Below are positions 43,441-53,721 of a stretch of DNA of 64,000 bases, one piece after another. Position numbers and translations under genes: made by a program. Positions within the stretch are counted from its first letter, which is position 1; each line of letters opens with the position of its first letter. The notes under the pieces are model-generated. The model ran no database searches, was not told the DNA's origin, and saw only the letters and a list, made by a program, of their open reading frames with translations. Origin of the DNA: Thinopyrum elongatum (taxonomy: Eukaryota > Streptophyta > Magnoliopsida > Poales > Poaceae); NCBI GenBank assembly GCA_011799875.1, contig CM022303.1, positions 283,609,509 through 283,673,508 on the forward strand. Reading direction: 5' to 3'.

Positions 43441-46260
43441 TCGGCGTCGCACAAAACCTAACGACCCGGTCCAGCCGCACCCAGCCCCCCCCCCCAAAGC
43501 GCACCGTGTCCTTCCCGCGAGTCTGCCCTAGCTCGCTCCCCCCAGGGCCACCGGCGGCTGCACCGGCTCAGCCGGTGACGTCAGGGACGACCGCCACATC
43601 TCCATCGTCTATTCAGCGGGCCACTCCGCCCTTCCTCGCTCTCCCACGGGGCCGCCTGGTATGGTTGGCGCCGTTCAATCCGCTGTTGCCGGCGGTGATG
43701 AGCGCGGTGAGCATGGCAGCATCTTCAACGCAAGCGCCGACGACATTGAATCACGGGCTGCCGCTAGTTTGGCCCAGGTCTGGAAAGCAAAACCAGGGCA
43801 GAGCCACCACTTCACTACCGGCCTCGGCGGCATTGAGTGAGTTTTTTCCTTCCCTTTTCAATTATTTTCCTTGTGATTCTGCTACTGTAATTCTACAATT
43901 GGTGTGATTTTGGTAGTGTAGCTTTACTCATTTTCTCTGTTTGTAGTTCAATTTAGGAATTAGGGTTTATGTTAACTGAATTAGGGTTTGTAGCTTTGCT
44001 CATTAACTGAATTATGTTAACCTGGTTTGTAGTTCAATTTAGGAATTAGGGTTTGTAATTCTAAAAATTGATGTTCAATTTAAAAGTTATACTCATTGAA
44101 AATTTATGTTAACTGAACTTTATGCTAACTGAATATGAGCTCAATTCACTGAACTGAAGTCAGTGTTAACTGAATATGAGCTAAATTTCATCAATCTACT
44201 ATTGACTTAATATATCTGCTGACTTAATTAACTGTTAACTGAATATGATTTCAAGTGTTGTTAACTGATTTTACTGAAAACTGATAACTGAAGTTAGTGT
44301 TAACTGAATTTACTGATAACTGAATATGAATTCAAGTGTGAAGTGATCTCAATTGATTGAACTGAAATGAGTGTTAACTGAATATGAGCTCAATTGTTGT
44401 TAATTGAGTTCTCTATTATCTGACTTGTTTGTTAACTTTTCTTTGAGTTTTCTGAATCTGTTATTAAATGAAATTTCTATGAACTGAATTTGTTGTTAAC
44501 CGAACTTGCAGTTTGGATGAAGATGAACCTTGGGATCTCAGGTTCCATTTCCAAGGTTGTGACAATCTGGAAAGGACCATATGTGAATCAGATATCACAT
44601 ATATCAATATGCTAGCTATTATTGGGATAGAGGGGTATGATCAAAAGGACTCCATGTATTATGTGAAGCAAGATGGTGTGGGAATGGCAGGCATGCAGCT
44701 AATAAAATCTGAGGAAGATGTAGAAGAAATGTTGATATTGTATGAGGACAAGAGGTGTCTCACTATCCCAGTTATGAAAGGAAGAGAGTCTGAGATGCAA
44801 AGGTTGCAGATCAACATTGGAGATGGATGTGAGAAGCAGATTCCAATTTCTAAGATTGGTTCTCCTAAGGTCTATGGTATAGATGACGCAGGTGTGCTGT
44901 ATCAAACTCAGACCAGTGAACCACAACCAGATATGTCTGCTCCTCTTGTCAGTGTACACACAGAAGATTCTTATGGAGAATATCTTTTCACACAGGAGAG
45001 TTGCAATGTGAGAAATGGGAAAGACACGTCAGGTGTCACAGAGTTAGATGATTTTCTTAAAGAGTATGCTGATGACATGCCAGTAGTGCAAGAAGAAGAT
45101 AACATGGAAGAGGACCAGGAGGAAGAGGAGCAAGAGGAAGAAAAGCAAGAGGAAAAGGAACAAGAGGAAGATGAGGAAGAGGAAGAGGAAGAGGAAGAAG
45201 ATGCAGACTTAAACCAGAAAATAAAAGATTTGAAGAGGAAGAGGGTTTTTGAAGGTGATTCTGAGCCAGAAGACTTATTCTGTGAGATTGAGGAGGAGGA
45301 GGATGGAGAGGGGTTTGTTCAAGCACCACATGTGGAGAAATTGCCTGTTACAAGAGGTCCAACAACTAGATCACATTGCAGTTCACAAGCTGAACTTGAG
45401 GCAGACTACATTCCAGTATGTGATGAAGATATGGATGATGAACTTTATGTTGATTCAGATGAGGAAGTAGTAGTGTATTGTTCCACATCTGGTAGAAAGT
45501 CTAGGGCAAAAAAGAGGAAGGCCAGGATATGGTATGATGAGAAAAGACTTGAGCCACAACAGCAAATATGTTGGCACATGTGTTTCCTTGATGTTTACCA
45601 GTTTAGAAGAGCATTGATTAACTTGCATGTCACACAAAGAAGGAACTACCATTACCACAGGAACAACAAAGACAGGATCATAGTTGATTGTCTTGAGGAA
45701 GGTTGCCCCTTTCACATGGTTGCATCTGTTGTTGCAAATGAAAAAACATTATGTATTAGGAAGCTACAACTACATCATACATGTGCTCCAAGTGGTGAGA
45801 ATTGCAAAGGTTCCTGCTAGGTTTGTGGCCAAAGCAGTTGAAGACAACTTCAGGACAGATCCTAGAGCAGGTATTGAGACTGTCATAGGCAAGGCAGAGG
45901 AGAAGTATGGTGTGGAGGTTGGAAAGATGATGGCTTACAGGGCAAGGCAGAAAGCTCTGAGTGTTGTGTAGGGTGACCAGGAAGCACAATACACTAGGAT
46001 TAGAGACCATCTTCAAGCTGTTTTGGACACAAATCCTGAGAGCAGATGCATTGTGACAACTAGAGTGGTGAAAGGACATCCAAGCAAAAATCCAAGATTT
46101 GATAGACTTTTCATTTGTCTAGCAGCACAAAGGGAGGGTTTTCTTAAAGGATGTAGACCTTTCATTGGTATGTTTTGTGTGTGCACCAAATTGTTATGTT
46201 TCATTGGTGATCTCTTTCGTTTCTCCTACTCAAATGATGCTTGAAAGTGGATATTCTGTT
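43441..46260 (+). pseudogene. Mutator-like transposase, truncated
   Basis: After a GC-rich leader and a likely 5' intron (about 43845-44510, ending AACTTGCAG) a 435-codon ORF starts at ATG 44513. It has a PB1/PMD-like N-terminus (DLRFHFQGCDNLER), a long acidic run (EEE/EED, about residues 195-235), basic KKRKARIWYDEKR, and a MuDR DNA-binding domain (RRALINLHVTQRRNY, DCLEEGCPFHMVASV, LHHTC). A one-base insertion near 45808 shifts the frame. The next frame gives the start of the MULE domain (YGVEVGKMMAYRARQKAL), a TAG stop at 45969, and QREGFLKGCRPFI near 46150. The catalytic DDE core that should follow is absent. 46260-46460 may be a scrap of the C-terminal part. Dead element. Confidence 0.75.
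43860..44510 (+). repeat. Intron rich in TTAACTGAATATGAG words
   Basis: GTTAACTGAATATGAGCTCAATT-like units recur at irregular spacing (about 44120, 44165, 44232, 44318, 44372) together with AATTAGGGTTTGTAG near 43960-44060. It looks like an old simple tandem repeat in the Mutator-like leader intron. Confidence 0.6.
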
Positions 46261-46375
46261 TTGATGAACAGGTAAGAACAAAGAGGAAGCAACAAAAGAA
46301 TAACCAGGGCATGGTGAATCGTCTTTCCTTATCTATTCTATAAGTGTTTGTTATTTCCCGTTTCCATTGTTTAGG

Positions 46376-46432
46376 CATCCCAAATCAAATGCCAACAAAG
46401 ATGTACCACATCAAATGCCAACAAAGAACAAA
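46376..46432. repeat. Short tandem duplication
   Basis: CAAATCAAATGCCAACAAAGA occurs twice about 27 bp apart, between the Mutator-like and copia remains. Confidence 0.7.
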
Positions 46433-46517
46433 CAAAATCTGTCTATACATCCACAAATATGCAAATCTTGGCGCAGATCAACGACATAGAATTTGCGTGC
46501 CCTAAATCCTCTCTGCC

Positions 46518-47101
46518 ATGGCGAAGCGCATTTTGCGCTACATCCGTGGCACTACAAGGCATGGCCTTGCGCTTGCTGCTTCCCCACCGATGGAGCTGGT
46601 TGCGTATAGTGATGCCGACTCGGCAGGCTGCCCCGATACATGGCGGTCTACATCTGGCTACTGCATCTTGCTCGGCTCCACACTCGTGTCATGGTCATCA
46701 AACGCCAGCCCACCATGCATGTCGCGGTCGAGCGCGGAGGCCGAATATCGAGTCGTGGCGAACGCCGTCGCTGATTGCTGTTGGATACGTCGACTTCTTC
46801 ACGAGCTGCACGTCGGCATCGACAAAGCAACCGTGGTCTTCTACGACACGCCGTCTATCTCGCCAAAAAAAAATTTGTTCACCATCGCCGCACGAAGCAC
46901 ATAGAATTGGATATCCACTTCGTTCGGGAGAAGGTCACCCTTGGTCAGTATCGGATCATGCACCTCTCCAACGGCCAGCAGCTCGCGGACATCATGACCA
47001 AGGAAATGCCTACCACACTGTTTGAGGATTTTCGTTCCAGTCTTTGCGTCACCGACGGCGCCGCTGCCGCTCAATGTCTCCCACTAACCACGACTGGATA
47101 G
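46518..47101 (+). pseudogene. Copia RNase H end, frameshifted
   Basis: Frame 1 (46518-46904) gives RILRYIRGT, VAYSDADSAGCPD, STSGYCILLGSTLVSW, SRSSAEAEYRVVANAVA and LHELHVGIDKATVVF, the conserved RNase H end of Ty1/copia pol. After a run of nine A (about 46864-46873) the reading moves to another frame: VHHRRTKHIELDIHFVREKV, QQLADIMTKEMPT, LFEDFRSSLC, then a stop at 47099. It is the 3' coding end of the short-LTR copia element whose 5' LTR and PBS remain at 32128-32322. Confidence 0.85.
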
Positions 47102-47234
47102 GCTCATCTCCTAGGGTTTAGCTAGTCAGTTTAGTCTGTTGCTTAGAGACTTGTATGAGCTGCTCTCTGTATATACGTGTAACATTGTCGAATAGAACCG
47201 TGAGTTCAATCATTGTGTGTGTTCTCGTCTCTAC
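47083..47234 (+). repeat. Short 3' LTR of the copia remnant
   Basis: TGTCTCCCACTAACCACGACT...TTCTCGTCTCTACA, about 152 bp with TG...CA ends, matching 32149-32312. The stop of the RNase H reading frame lies inside it. No purine-rich tract is obvious before it, so the left border is tentative. Confidence 0.6.
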
Positions 47235-47867
47235 AAAATATTTCTTCTCGCGTGGGACCTACTTATCAATGACCACCTATTTCTTTCATAATTTTTCATC
47301 TACCCTTAGCCATCCTCCAATTTCTAGAACTACTGCCAAGAAGGTTGCTCGACCTTATCAAAAAAAAAAAAGGTTGCTCGAAAAAAATGGCGCGAAATGG
47401 GGGAGGCTAAGCCAACGAATCGATTTTGGCCTTGAGAAGAGTGTTTACATACAGCTTGATTTGGCAAGAAAGTCTTGATTTGACAAACCCAGCCTCATCG
47501 GCGCATGCGGAGACCTTGGTCTATTCTTGGCCGGGAGCAATAGGCCGCCATTGATTACGCCACAGTTCTCTCTCTCGCCACCACGCTCCATCCCACACGC
47601 TCCCGAATTCTCTGCCCCCACCACCCGCGAACGCACACACGCGCGCGACCCTGAATCTTCTCCGTTTCCGGGGTTGCGCGCGCTGCGTCACCCTTCCCTG
47701 CGCTGCGTTCCTTTCGACGACAACAACGTGTGCTGGCCGGCCAGCCAACGCCTCCCGCGCGCCCGACAAGCACCGGGTTGCAGCTTCGTGGCTGCGGCCT
47801 CGCCGCATCCGCCCGCCGTCGTCAACCGGTGGCGCCGGCGGGCTGGCTCCCCGGCACCGCCCCGGAC
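47235..47867 (+). other. Upstream region of the receptor-kinase gene
   Basis: No TATA box that I trust. The last 330 bp are C-rich with TCTCTCTCGCCACC, typical of a grass 5' UTR. No other gene is seen. Confidence 0.4.
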
Positions 47868-50216
47868 ATGGCCGGAGCGCCACCCCTCCCCGCGCGCCTC
47901 TTGTCGATCGCCGTATGCCTCCTCCTGCTCCCGGCCGCCGCCCACGCCGCGCGCCAGCTAGCTGACAGCTCCTCGTCGCCCGACGCCGCCGCCGACGCGC
48001 TCCTCAAGTTGAAGAGCGGCATTAAGGACGACGCCGGCGTGCTGCGCAACTGGTCGCCGGGCACACGCCCCTGCGCCGGCGCCGGCTCCAGCTGGGCGGG
48101 CGTCATATGCCACAAGGGCGAAGTGACGGGCCTGCAGCTGGAGAACATGGCTTTGTCCGGCACGATCGACCTGCGCCCGCTCAAGGGCCTCCGCGGCCTC
48201 CGCTCGGTTAGCTTCATGGACAATCAGTTCGCCGGCCCCATGCCCGACGTGAAGGAGCTCCCCGGGCTGCGCGCCATCTTCCTCTCCGGGAACAAGTTCT
48301 CCGGCGAGATCCCTGCCGACGCGTTCGATGGGATGAGCTCGCTCAAGAAAGTGGCCCTGTCCAAGAACAATTTCTCCGGCCCAATCCCAGCCTCGCTCGC
48401 CGGCGTGCCCAAGCTCATCGACCTGCTGCTCGATGATAACAAGTTCCAGGGCAAAATCCCTGACCTCCAGCAGAAGGAATTAAAGGTCGTCAATGTCGCT
48501 AACAATGAGCTGGAGGGGGAGATTCCGGCGAGCCTCAAATCCATGGGTGCCGCCATGTTTGCCGGTGAGCAAAATACGTATGCACATTACCGGACGGCCT
48601 AGTTGGTTGGTGCTGCAACGTCGTCAACGACGGCGCATGTATGTCTGGCCCTGACATTGTCCTTCGGTGCAGGCAATAAGAAGCTTTGCGGTGGATTACT
48701 TGACCATAAATGCGCGGCCCCGCCGACGTCACTGACTCCGGCGCCCGCTAAAACGGAAACGCCTCCGTCGTCTCCGCCGCCGGCGCCTGCTAAAACGGAA
48801 ACGCCTCCGTCGTCTGACAAAGGCGGAGCCCACCCGTCGCCACCGGCTGTCCCGGCGGCTGACAAAACGACGGGCTCGCCGCCAGACAAGGCCACACAAG
48901 ATGCTGCTCCTAAGGAGCCCGCCGAGGGCTCTATGTCCTACGGCGTCCTGGTGGCAATCCTCGGTGTGCTGGCCCTCTTGGGCTTCGCGCTCTTGGCGCT
49001 TCAGAGGCGGCGGCGAGAGTACGACACCGAGAACTTCGGCCCGTCAATCTCGAAGAAGCCCTCGATGAGGAAGATCAACGCAGAGCCAACGAAGGGCGAC
49101 TCGGGGCGCATGGTCGCATCGGCAGGCGCCCCTACCGCCGCAACTGCTTCGGCAGCCGGAGGCGGCAGCACGACGACGCGTAAGGCGGGGGAGCAGGGGC
49201 GGCTGACGTTCGTGCGCGAGGATCGGGGCAGATTATTCGAGCTGCAGGACCTGCTCAAGGCGACGGCGGAGGTGCTGGGCGGCAACGCCGGCTCCAACCT
49301 CGGCCTGTGCTACCGCGCCACCCTGACCGGCGGGCAGTCCATCGTGGTGAAGCGGTTCAAGGAGATGAACCGCGTGGACAGGGAGGAGTTCGAGGAGCAC
49401 ATGCGGCGGCTGGGGCGGCTCTCCCACCACAACCTCCTCCCGCTCGTCGCCTACTATTACCGCAAGGAGGAGAAGCTCCTGATGCACGACTACGTCCAGA
49501 ACAAGAGCCTCGCCCACCTCCTCCACGGCGAGGGGCGCGGGGTGAAGAAGGCGGTGGTGCACTGGGCGGCGCGGCTCAAGATCATCAAGAGCGTGGCGAG
49601 CGCGCTGAGCTACATGTACGACGAGCTGCCGATGCTGACGGTGCCGCACGGCCACCTCAAGTCGTCCAACATCCTGCTGGACGAGCGCTTCGAGCCGCTG
49701 ATGACCGACTACGCGCTGGTGCCGGTGATGAACCAGTCCCACGCCGCGCAGCTCATGGTGGCCTTCAAGTCGCCCGAGCGGAAGCAGTTCGGCAAGTCGT
49801 CCAAGAAGAGCGACGTCTGGTGCCTCGGGCTCCTCATCCTCGAGATTGTCACGGGGCGGCCGCCGTCGTACGACCTTAAGGCGTCGGCGGCGCCGGAGCA
49901 GGAGCAGCAGAACCCGAACGACCTCGCCGGCCTCGTGGCGTCGACGCCGGAGGAGGACTGGTTGCGGAAGGTGGTGGACCCGGACCTCAGGTTCGACGAC
50001 GAGGCGGACAAGCAGGAGGCGGTGAAGCTGATCAAGATCGGCTTGGCGTGCTGCGACGGCAACGCGGAGAGCCGGTCGGAGCTCAAGGACGCGGTGAAGG
50101 GGATCGAGGAGCTCAAGGCCAAAGAGCGCGGCGACAGGGAGGACAACTCCTTCTACTCGTCGATAAGCGACGGCACCGAGCGCGACGAGGACTTCACCAA
50201 TGTCGCCATCCACTGA
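47868..50216 (+). CDS. LRR receptor-like kinase, pollen-receptor-kinase type, likely pseudokinase
   Basis: Two exons, 47868-48564 and 48673-50216 (donor GTGAGC, acceptor GGTGCAG, phase 1), 746 aa. Signal peptide about 1-27 (LLSIAVCLLLLPAAAHA). An LRR N-terminal cap with a WSPG...C...W motif precedes about five LRRs (VSFMDNQFAGPMPD, LRAIFLSGNKFSGEIP, LKKVALSKNNFSGPIP). Then come a Pro-rich spacer with a duplicated PAPAKTETPPSS, a membrane span (about 322-342), RRRR and a kinase domain (about 422-715). The LRR pattern and exon layout are those of LRR-III/PRK kinases. The ATP lysine is kept (VVKRF), but the HRD motif reads HGHLKSSN and DFG reads TDYAL, so catalysis is doubtful, as is usual in this subfamily. 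Such proteins act at the plasma membrane in pollen-tube growth; that role here is inferred. Confidence 0.9.
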
Positions 50217-50968
50217 TCGGTCGTCCATGGATCCATGCATGCTCACACGTCCGTCTAACGACCCAACTAAGCACGCTCCGTGTAACACGCACGTACATGG
50301 AGCCAACGCTAAACATGGACCTAGTACGTACTGATCTGCACTCTACCTTAATTCGATGTTCAGTGGTAGCATTAATTTGGTAATGAGATCTTCTCTCAGT
50401 TCTCCGTCTTTAGTGTTTTTTTTGTACACAGTTCTCCATCTTTAGCTAATTGATTGATTAACTGGTCTCAGTGTTCATCTGATGTTCTCTAAGCGGATTA
50501 GGGATTCAGAATTTCAGAACATTTTTGGGTTGTGTTTTAGTACAGATCCTGTTCACAGTTGCAAAATTTAGAGCCTTTTGATTCACATAGTTCTAAAAAC
50601 ATGGCCAGCAGGAAATACGCAAATATTGATATGTCATGCTCGTATCATATGAAATCCTACAGGATTTTGGCCTATTTGGTTGTGTCTTGGAAAAAACAAA
50701 AGAGTTCTTTCCAACAGGTTTGAGAGGAGGAAAAGAACCCCCCCCCCCCCCCCCCTCACGCCGGAGACGGGGAGGGATCTCTCACCGCCACCGCCAATTT
50801 CCCCTTCCCTTCCTCGCCTCCGAGGACGTGGTCGAGCAAAGTCTCACAGACGTCGGCAACAGCAAGACGTTTCACCTCCTTGCACAGGGCGTCGGTACGA
50901 GGCAGTGCCATTAGGTTGGGACGCTGTGCTGGTGAGGGAAGCGGTGGTGCGGCGGCAGCGGCTTGTTG
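50217..50968. other. 3' flank of the receptor kinase
   Basis: No further gene supported. It holds an uninterrupted run of 18 C at 50738-50755 and GC-rich sequence up to the copia insertion. Confidence 0.45.
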
Positions 50969-50973
50969 GGTCT
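50969..50973. other. Target-site duplication, left copy (GGTCT)
   Basis: GGTCT directly left of the copia 3' LTR; the identical right copy is at 61656-61660. Together they show that this is a single intact insertion. Confidence 0.9.
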
Positions 50974-51875
50974 TGTTGAGTAAATAGGCAATTTTTTGAC
51001 TAATTTAATCCATAGATAAATCACTAGCATGGCATTGACTGAATTAACGACATACTGATTCTGATCTAAACAAGCACGTACTACGCAAACAGTAGACACA
51101 TCTACACATATTGCTAGTACTGCTAACGAGGAAATAAACAGGGGCGGGATAAACGTGTTATACCCTCCAGTAGGCCAGGCGGCAGCGGCGTCCTCGGTGG
51201 CCTTCTTGTCAGCCTCGAGCTTCTCGGCAGCGAGACGGTCTGTGTCGGACTGCGACATGGTGATGATGAAGACGACGCGGACGTAGAGGAAGTAGTGGAT
51301 CGGAGGCGAGCAGTCGCGTAGTCACTTCCCAAAAACATATTCGCCCCTCTCCCGTACAGGATCCAGAGAGGCGGGATTTCGGAGACCTGCTCTCCCGTCG
51401 ACCGTGTACGCGACGGACGGGATGGAGTCACCGGCGGCAGTATCAGCAAAGAAACGACAGCGGGCGTGCGCGTGGAGCAGCTGTGATCTGTACGTGGCGG
51501 CTAGGATTAGGAGACACCTCACACTTATATAGGCGCAGCCGCGTGGAGAGACGTGGGCTCGACCCACGTCCGAGTCCGAGACAACCCACGATCCAACGTC
51601 TCAGATTTTGGCCCAGCTGTCAGAAACTCTCCGTTAGTGACTGGCAAAAATAAGCGCATAGGCGGGCGGCGGCGAAGGAGTGCGCGAGGGTCTCTTCTAT
51701 TCTCAAGCTCCAATAGCATGTAGAAAGAAACCCTTATAAGGAGGTCCAACTCCCCTCCAACTTCCGGGGTGGGACTAAACTTCCCACTACACCTAGTGCC
51801 AACTAAACCCACATGGGCCCTTAGAGATTTTTAGAAATTGCTAGATAGGCCTAAAGCCCATCCCATATTTCAGCA
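50974..51875 (-). repeat. 3' LTR of the copia element
   Basis: Same ends as the 5' LTR, 902 bp. It lacks the Stowaway (empty TA site at 51721-51722) and about 50 bp around GTAACCCGCGGCGCGTCGTGG. The LTR ORF (MSQSDTDRLAAEK..., 51258 leftwards) is open here too. Confidence 0.92.
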
Positions 51876-51886
51876 ATCCCCCACCA
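51876..51886 (-). other. Polypurine tract of the copia element
   Basis: Minus-strand TGGTGGGGGAT abuts the 3' LTR. Confidence 0.75.
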
Positions 51887-52414
51887 GATCTCGAGGGCCC
51901 ATTGTATCCTCTATTTCAATTGTTGTTTCGATATACCAGTGTTTCAGTGAAGACCTGTTAAGGTTGAACTTCACCTAGAGCAAGTAGCTACACTCCTTCA
52001 CAACTGAACAATGGACTAAGTCTTGAATTGTCAGTTTGGCGTAAAGAAGCTTCACCACATGTCTTACTAGTACTAGGCTGCCGAAGGCTGACCCCTCGGG
52101 TGGAGCATATAAGTCACACTCCTGGCATATTCATGAGCCTACTAGAGATCACCCCATTCTCATAGATTGTGACCAGCAGTCGGGCTCATATAGGTGTGTT
52201 CCTCCAAAGATCGCTCTGTAGGATAGCATCTTGCTTACATAAACTTTGGAACACATTAAGACAATAGTCATCCTACCATACAGTATCGAGAGTATTGCAT
52301 CTCCAACGGAGTGGGTTAGTATAGTTACTCTTCTCAGTTCACCACTGGCTTGTTTTCCCAGGTCCTACTTCACGGGATCTCCAATCACATAGGTTGGGTT
52401 ACCACCATGGCAAC

Positions 52415-53716
52415 TCATGTGGGTCTCATACCCATCTCCCTCGATGCACTATCTATCACAACACGTGATAGCCCTTTAGTAAAGGGATCTGCCAGATTCT
52501 TAGCCATGTGGACATACTCCAACGCTATCACTCTGGAGTTTCTTAATTTTCTGACGGCTTTTAATCTCATTCTTATGTGTTTGTTGGACTTCATGTTGTC
52601 CTTTGAACTCTTCACCTTGGTGATGACAGTCTGATTGTCACAGTTCATAAGGATAGCCGGAACCAGTTTATCAACCAATGGCAAGTCCATCAAAAGATCT
52701 CAAAGCCATCCTGCTTCGACACCAGATGTATCTAATGCTGTTAATTCTGCTTCCATTGTCGATCTCGTTAAGATCGTTTGCTTGCAAGACTTCCAGGAAA
52801 CAGCGCCACCTCCAAGAGTAAACATATACCCAGTTATGGCCTTCATCTCATCAGCATCAGAGATCCAATTCGCATCACTATACCCTTCAAGTACCTTCGG
52901 GTATCCAGTATAGTGAAGTCCATAGTTCATAGTACCTTTCAGATAGCGCATAACTCTTTCAACAGCATGCCAGTGTACATCACCCGGTTTGGAAACAAAT
53001 CGGCTCAGTTTGCTCACAGCAAATGCGATGTCAGGCCTCGTTGCGCTCGCTAAGTATATGAGTGAACCAATGATTTGAGAGTATCTCAATTGATTTTTAG
53101 CCGTGCCTTCGAACTTTCGAATCAACACGCTAGAATCATATGGTGTTTGAGATGGTGTGCAGTCCAAATATCCAAAACGACTCAACACCTTCTCAACATA
53201 ATGGGATTGCAGAAGTGTAATCCCACCGTCATCATCTCTCAGTAGCTTGATGTTCAAGATAACATCAGCCACACCAAGGTCTTTCATCTCAAAGTTCTAA
53301 GACAGAAATGACTTGACCTCCTCAATGACTTTGAGGTTGGTTCCAAATATCAGTATGTCATCAACATACAAGCACAGTATAACTCCTTCGCCCCATCATG
53401 GCTATAGTATACACATTTGTCAGCTTCATTAACAACGAAGCCAACAGATGTCAGAGTTGTATTAAACTTGTCATGCCATTGCTTAGGTGCTTGTTTCAGG
53501 CCATATAAAGATTTCAGCAACCTACACACCTTTCTTTCCTGACCATCTATCACAAAGCCATCTGGCTGTTGCATGTAGATTTCCTCGTTTAGCTCTCCAT
53601 TCAGAAAAGCCGTCTTAACATCCATCTGGTGGACGAGAAGACCATGCGAGGCCGCCAACGAGAGTAATACTCGAATGGTGGTCAGTCTGGCCACAAGTGA
53701 ATAAGTATCGAAGAAA
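52415..53716 (-). pseudogene. Copia RT and RNase H, after the solo LTR
   Basis: The RT resumes directly after the solo LTR: MDVKTAFLNGELNEEIYM, KSLYGLKQAPKQWHDKF. The catalytic YVDD is present but in a shifted frame (near 53365). Then KDLGVADVILNIKLLRD, IGSLIYLASATRPDIAF and RNase H (YSDANWISDADEMKAITGY, STMEAELTALDT, KNLADPFTKGLS) follow to 52415. Point stops: TAG at 53299-53297, where copia proteins often have Gln, and TGA at 52702-52700, where Arg is usual. The 3' half is thus only lightly damaged. Confidence 0.85.
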
Positions 53717-53721
53717 TCTTC

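Noticed and set aside
45057..45329. Leu/Pro-rich minus-strand ORF opposite the Mutator-like transposase
   Set aside because: Complement of the Glu-rich run; low complexity.
49233..50306. 357-codon minus-strand ORF opposite the receptor kinase
   Set aside because: Antisense shadow of a GC-rich kinase exon, His/Leu/Arg-rich without motifs.
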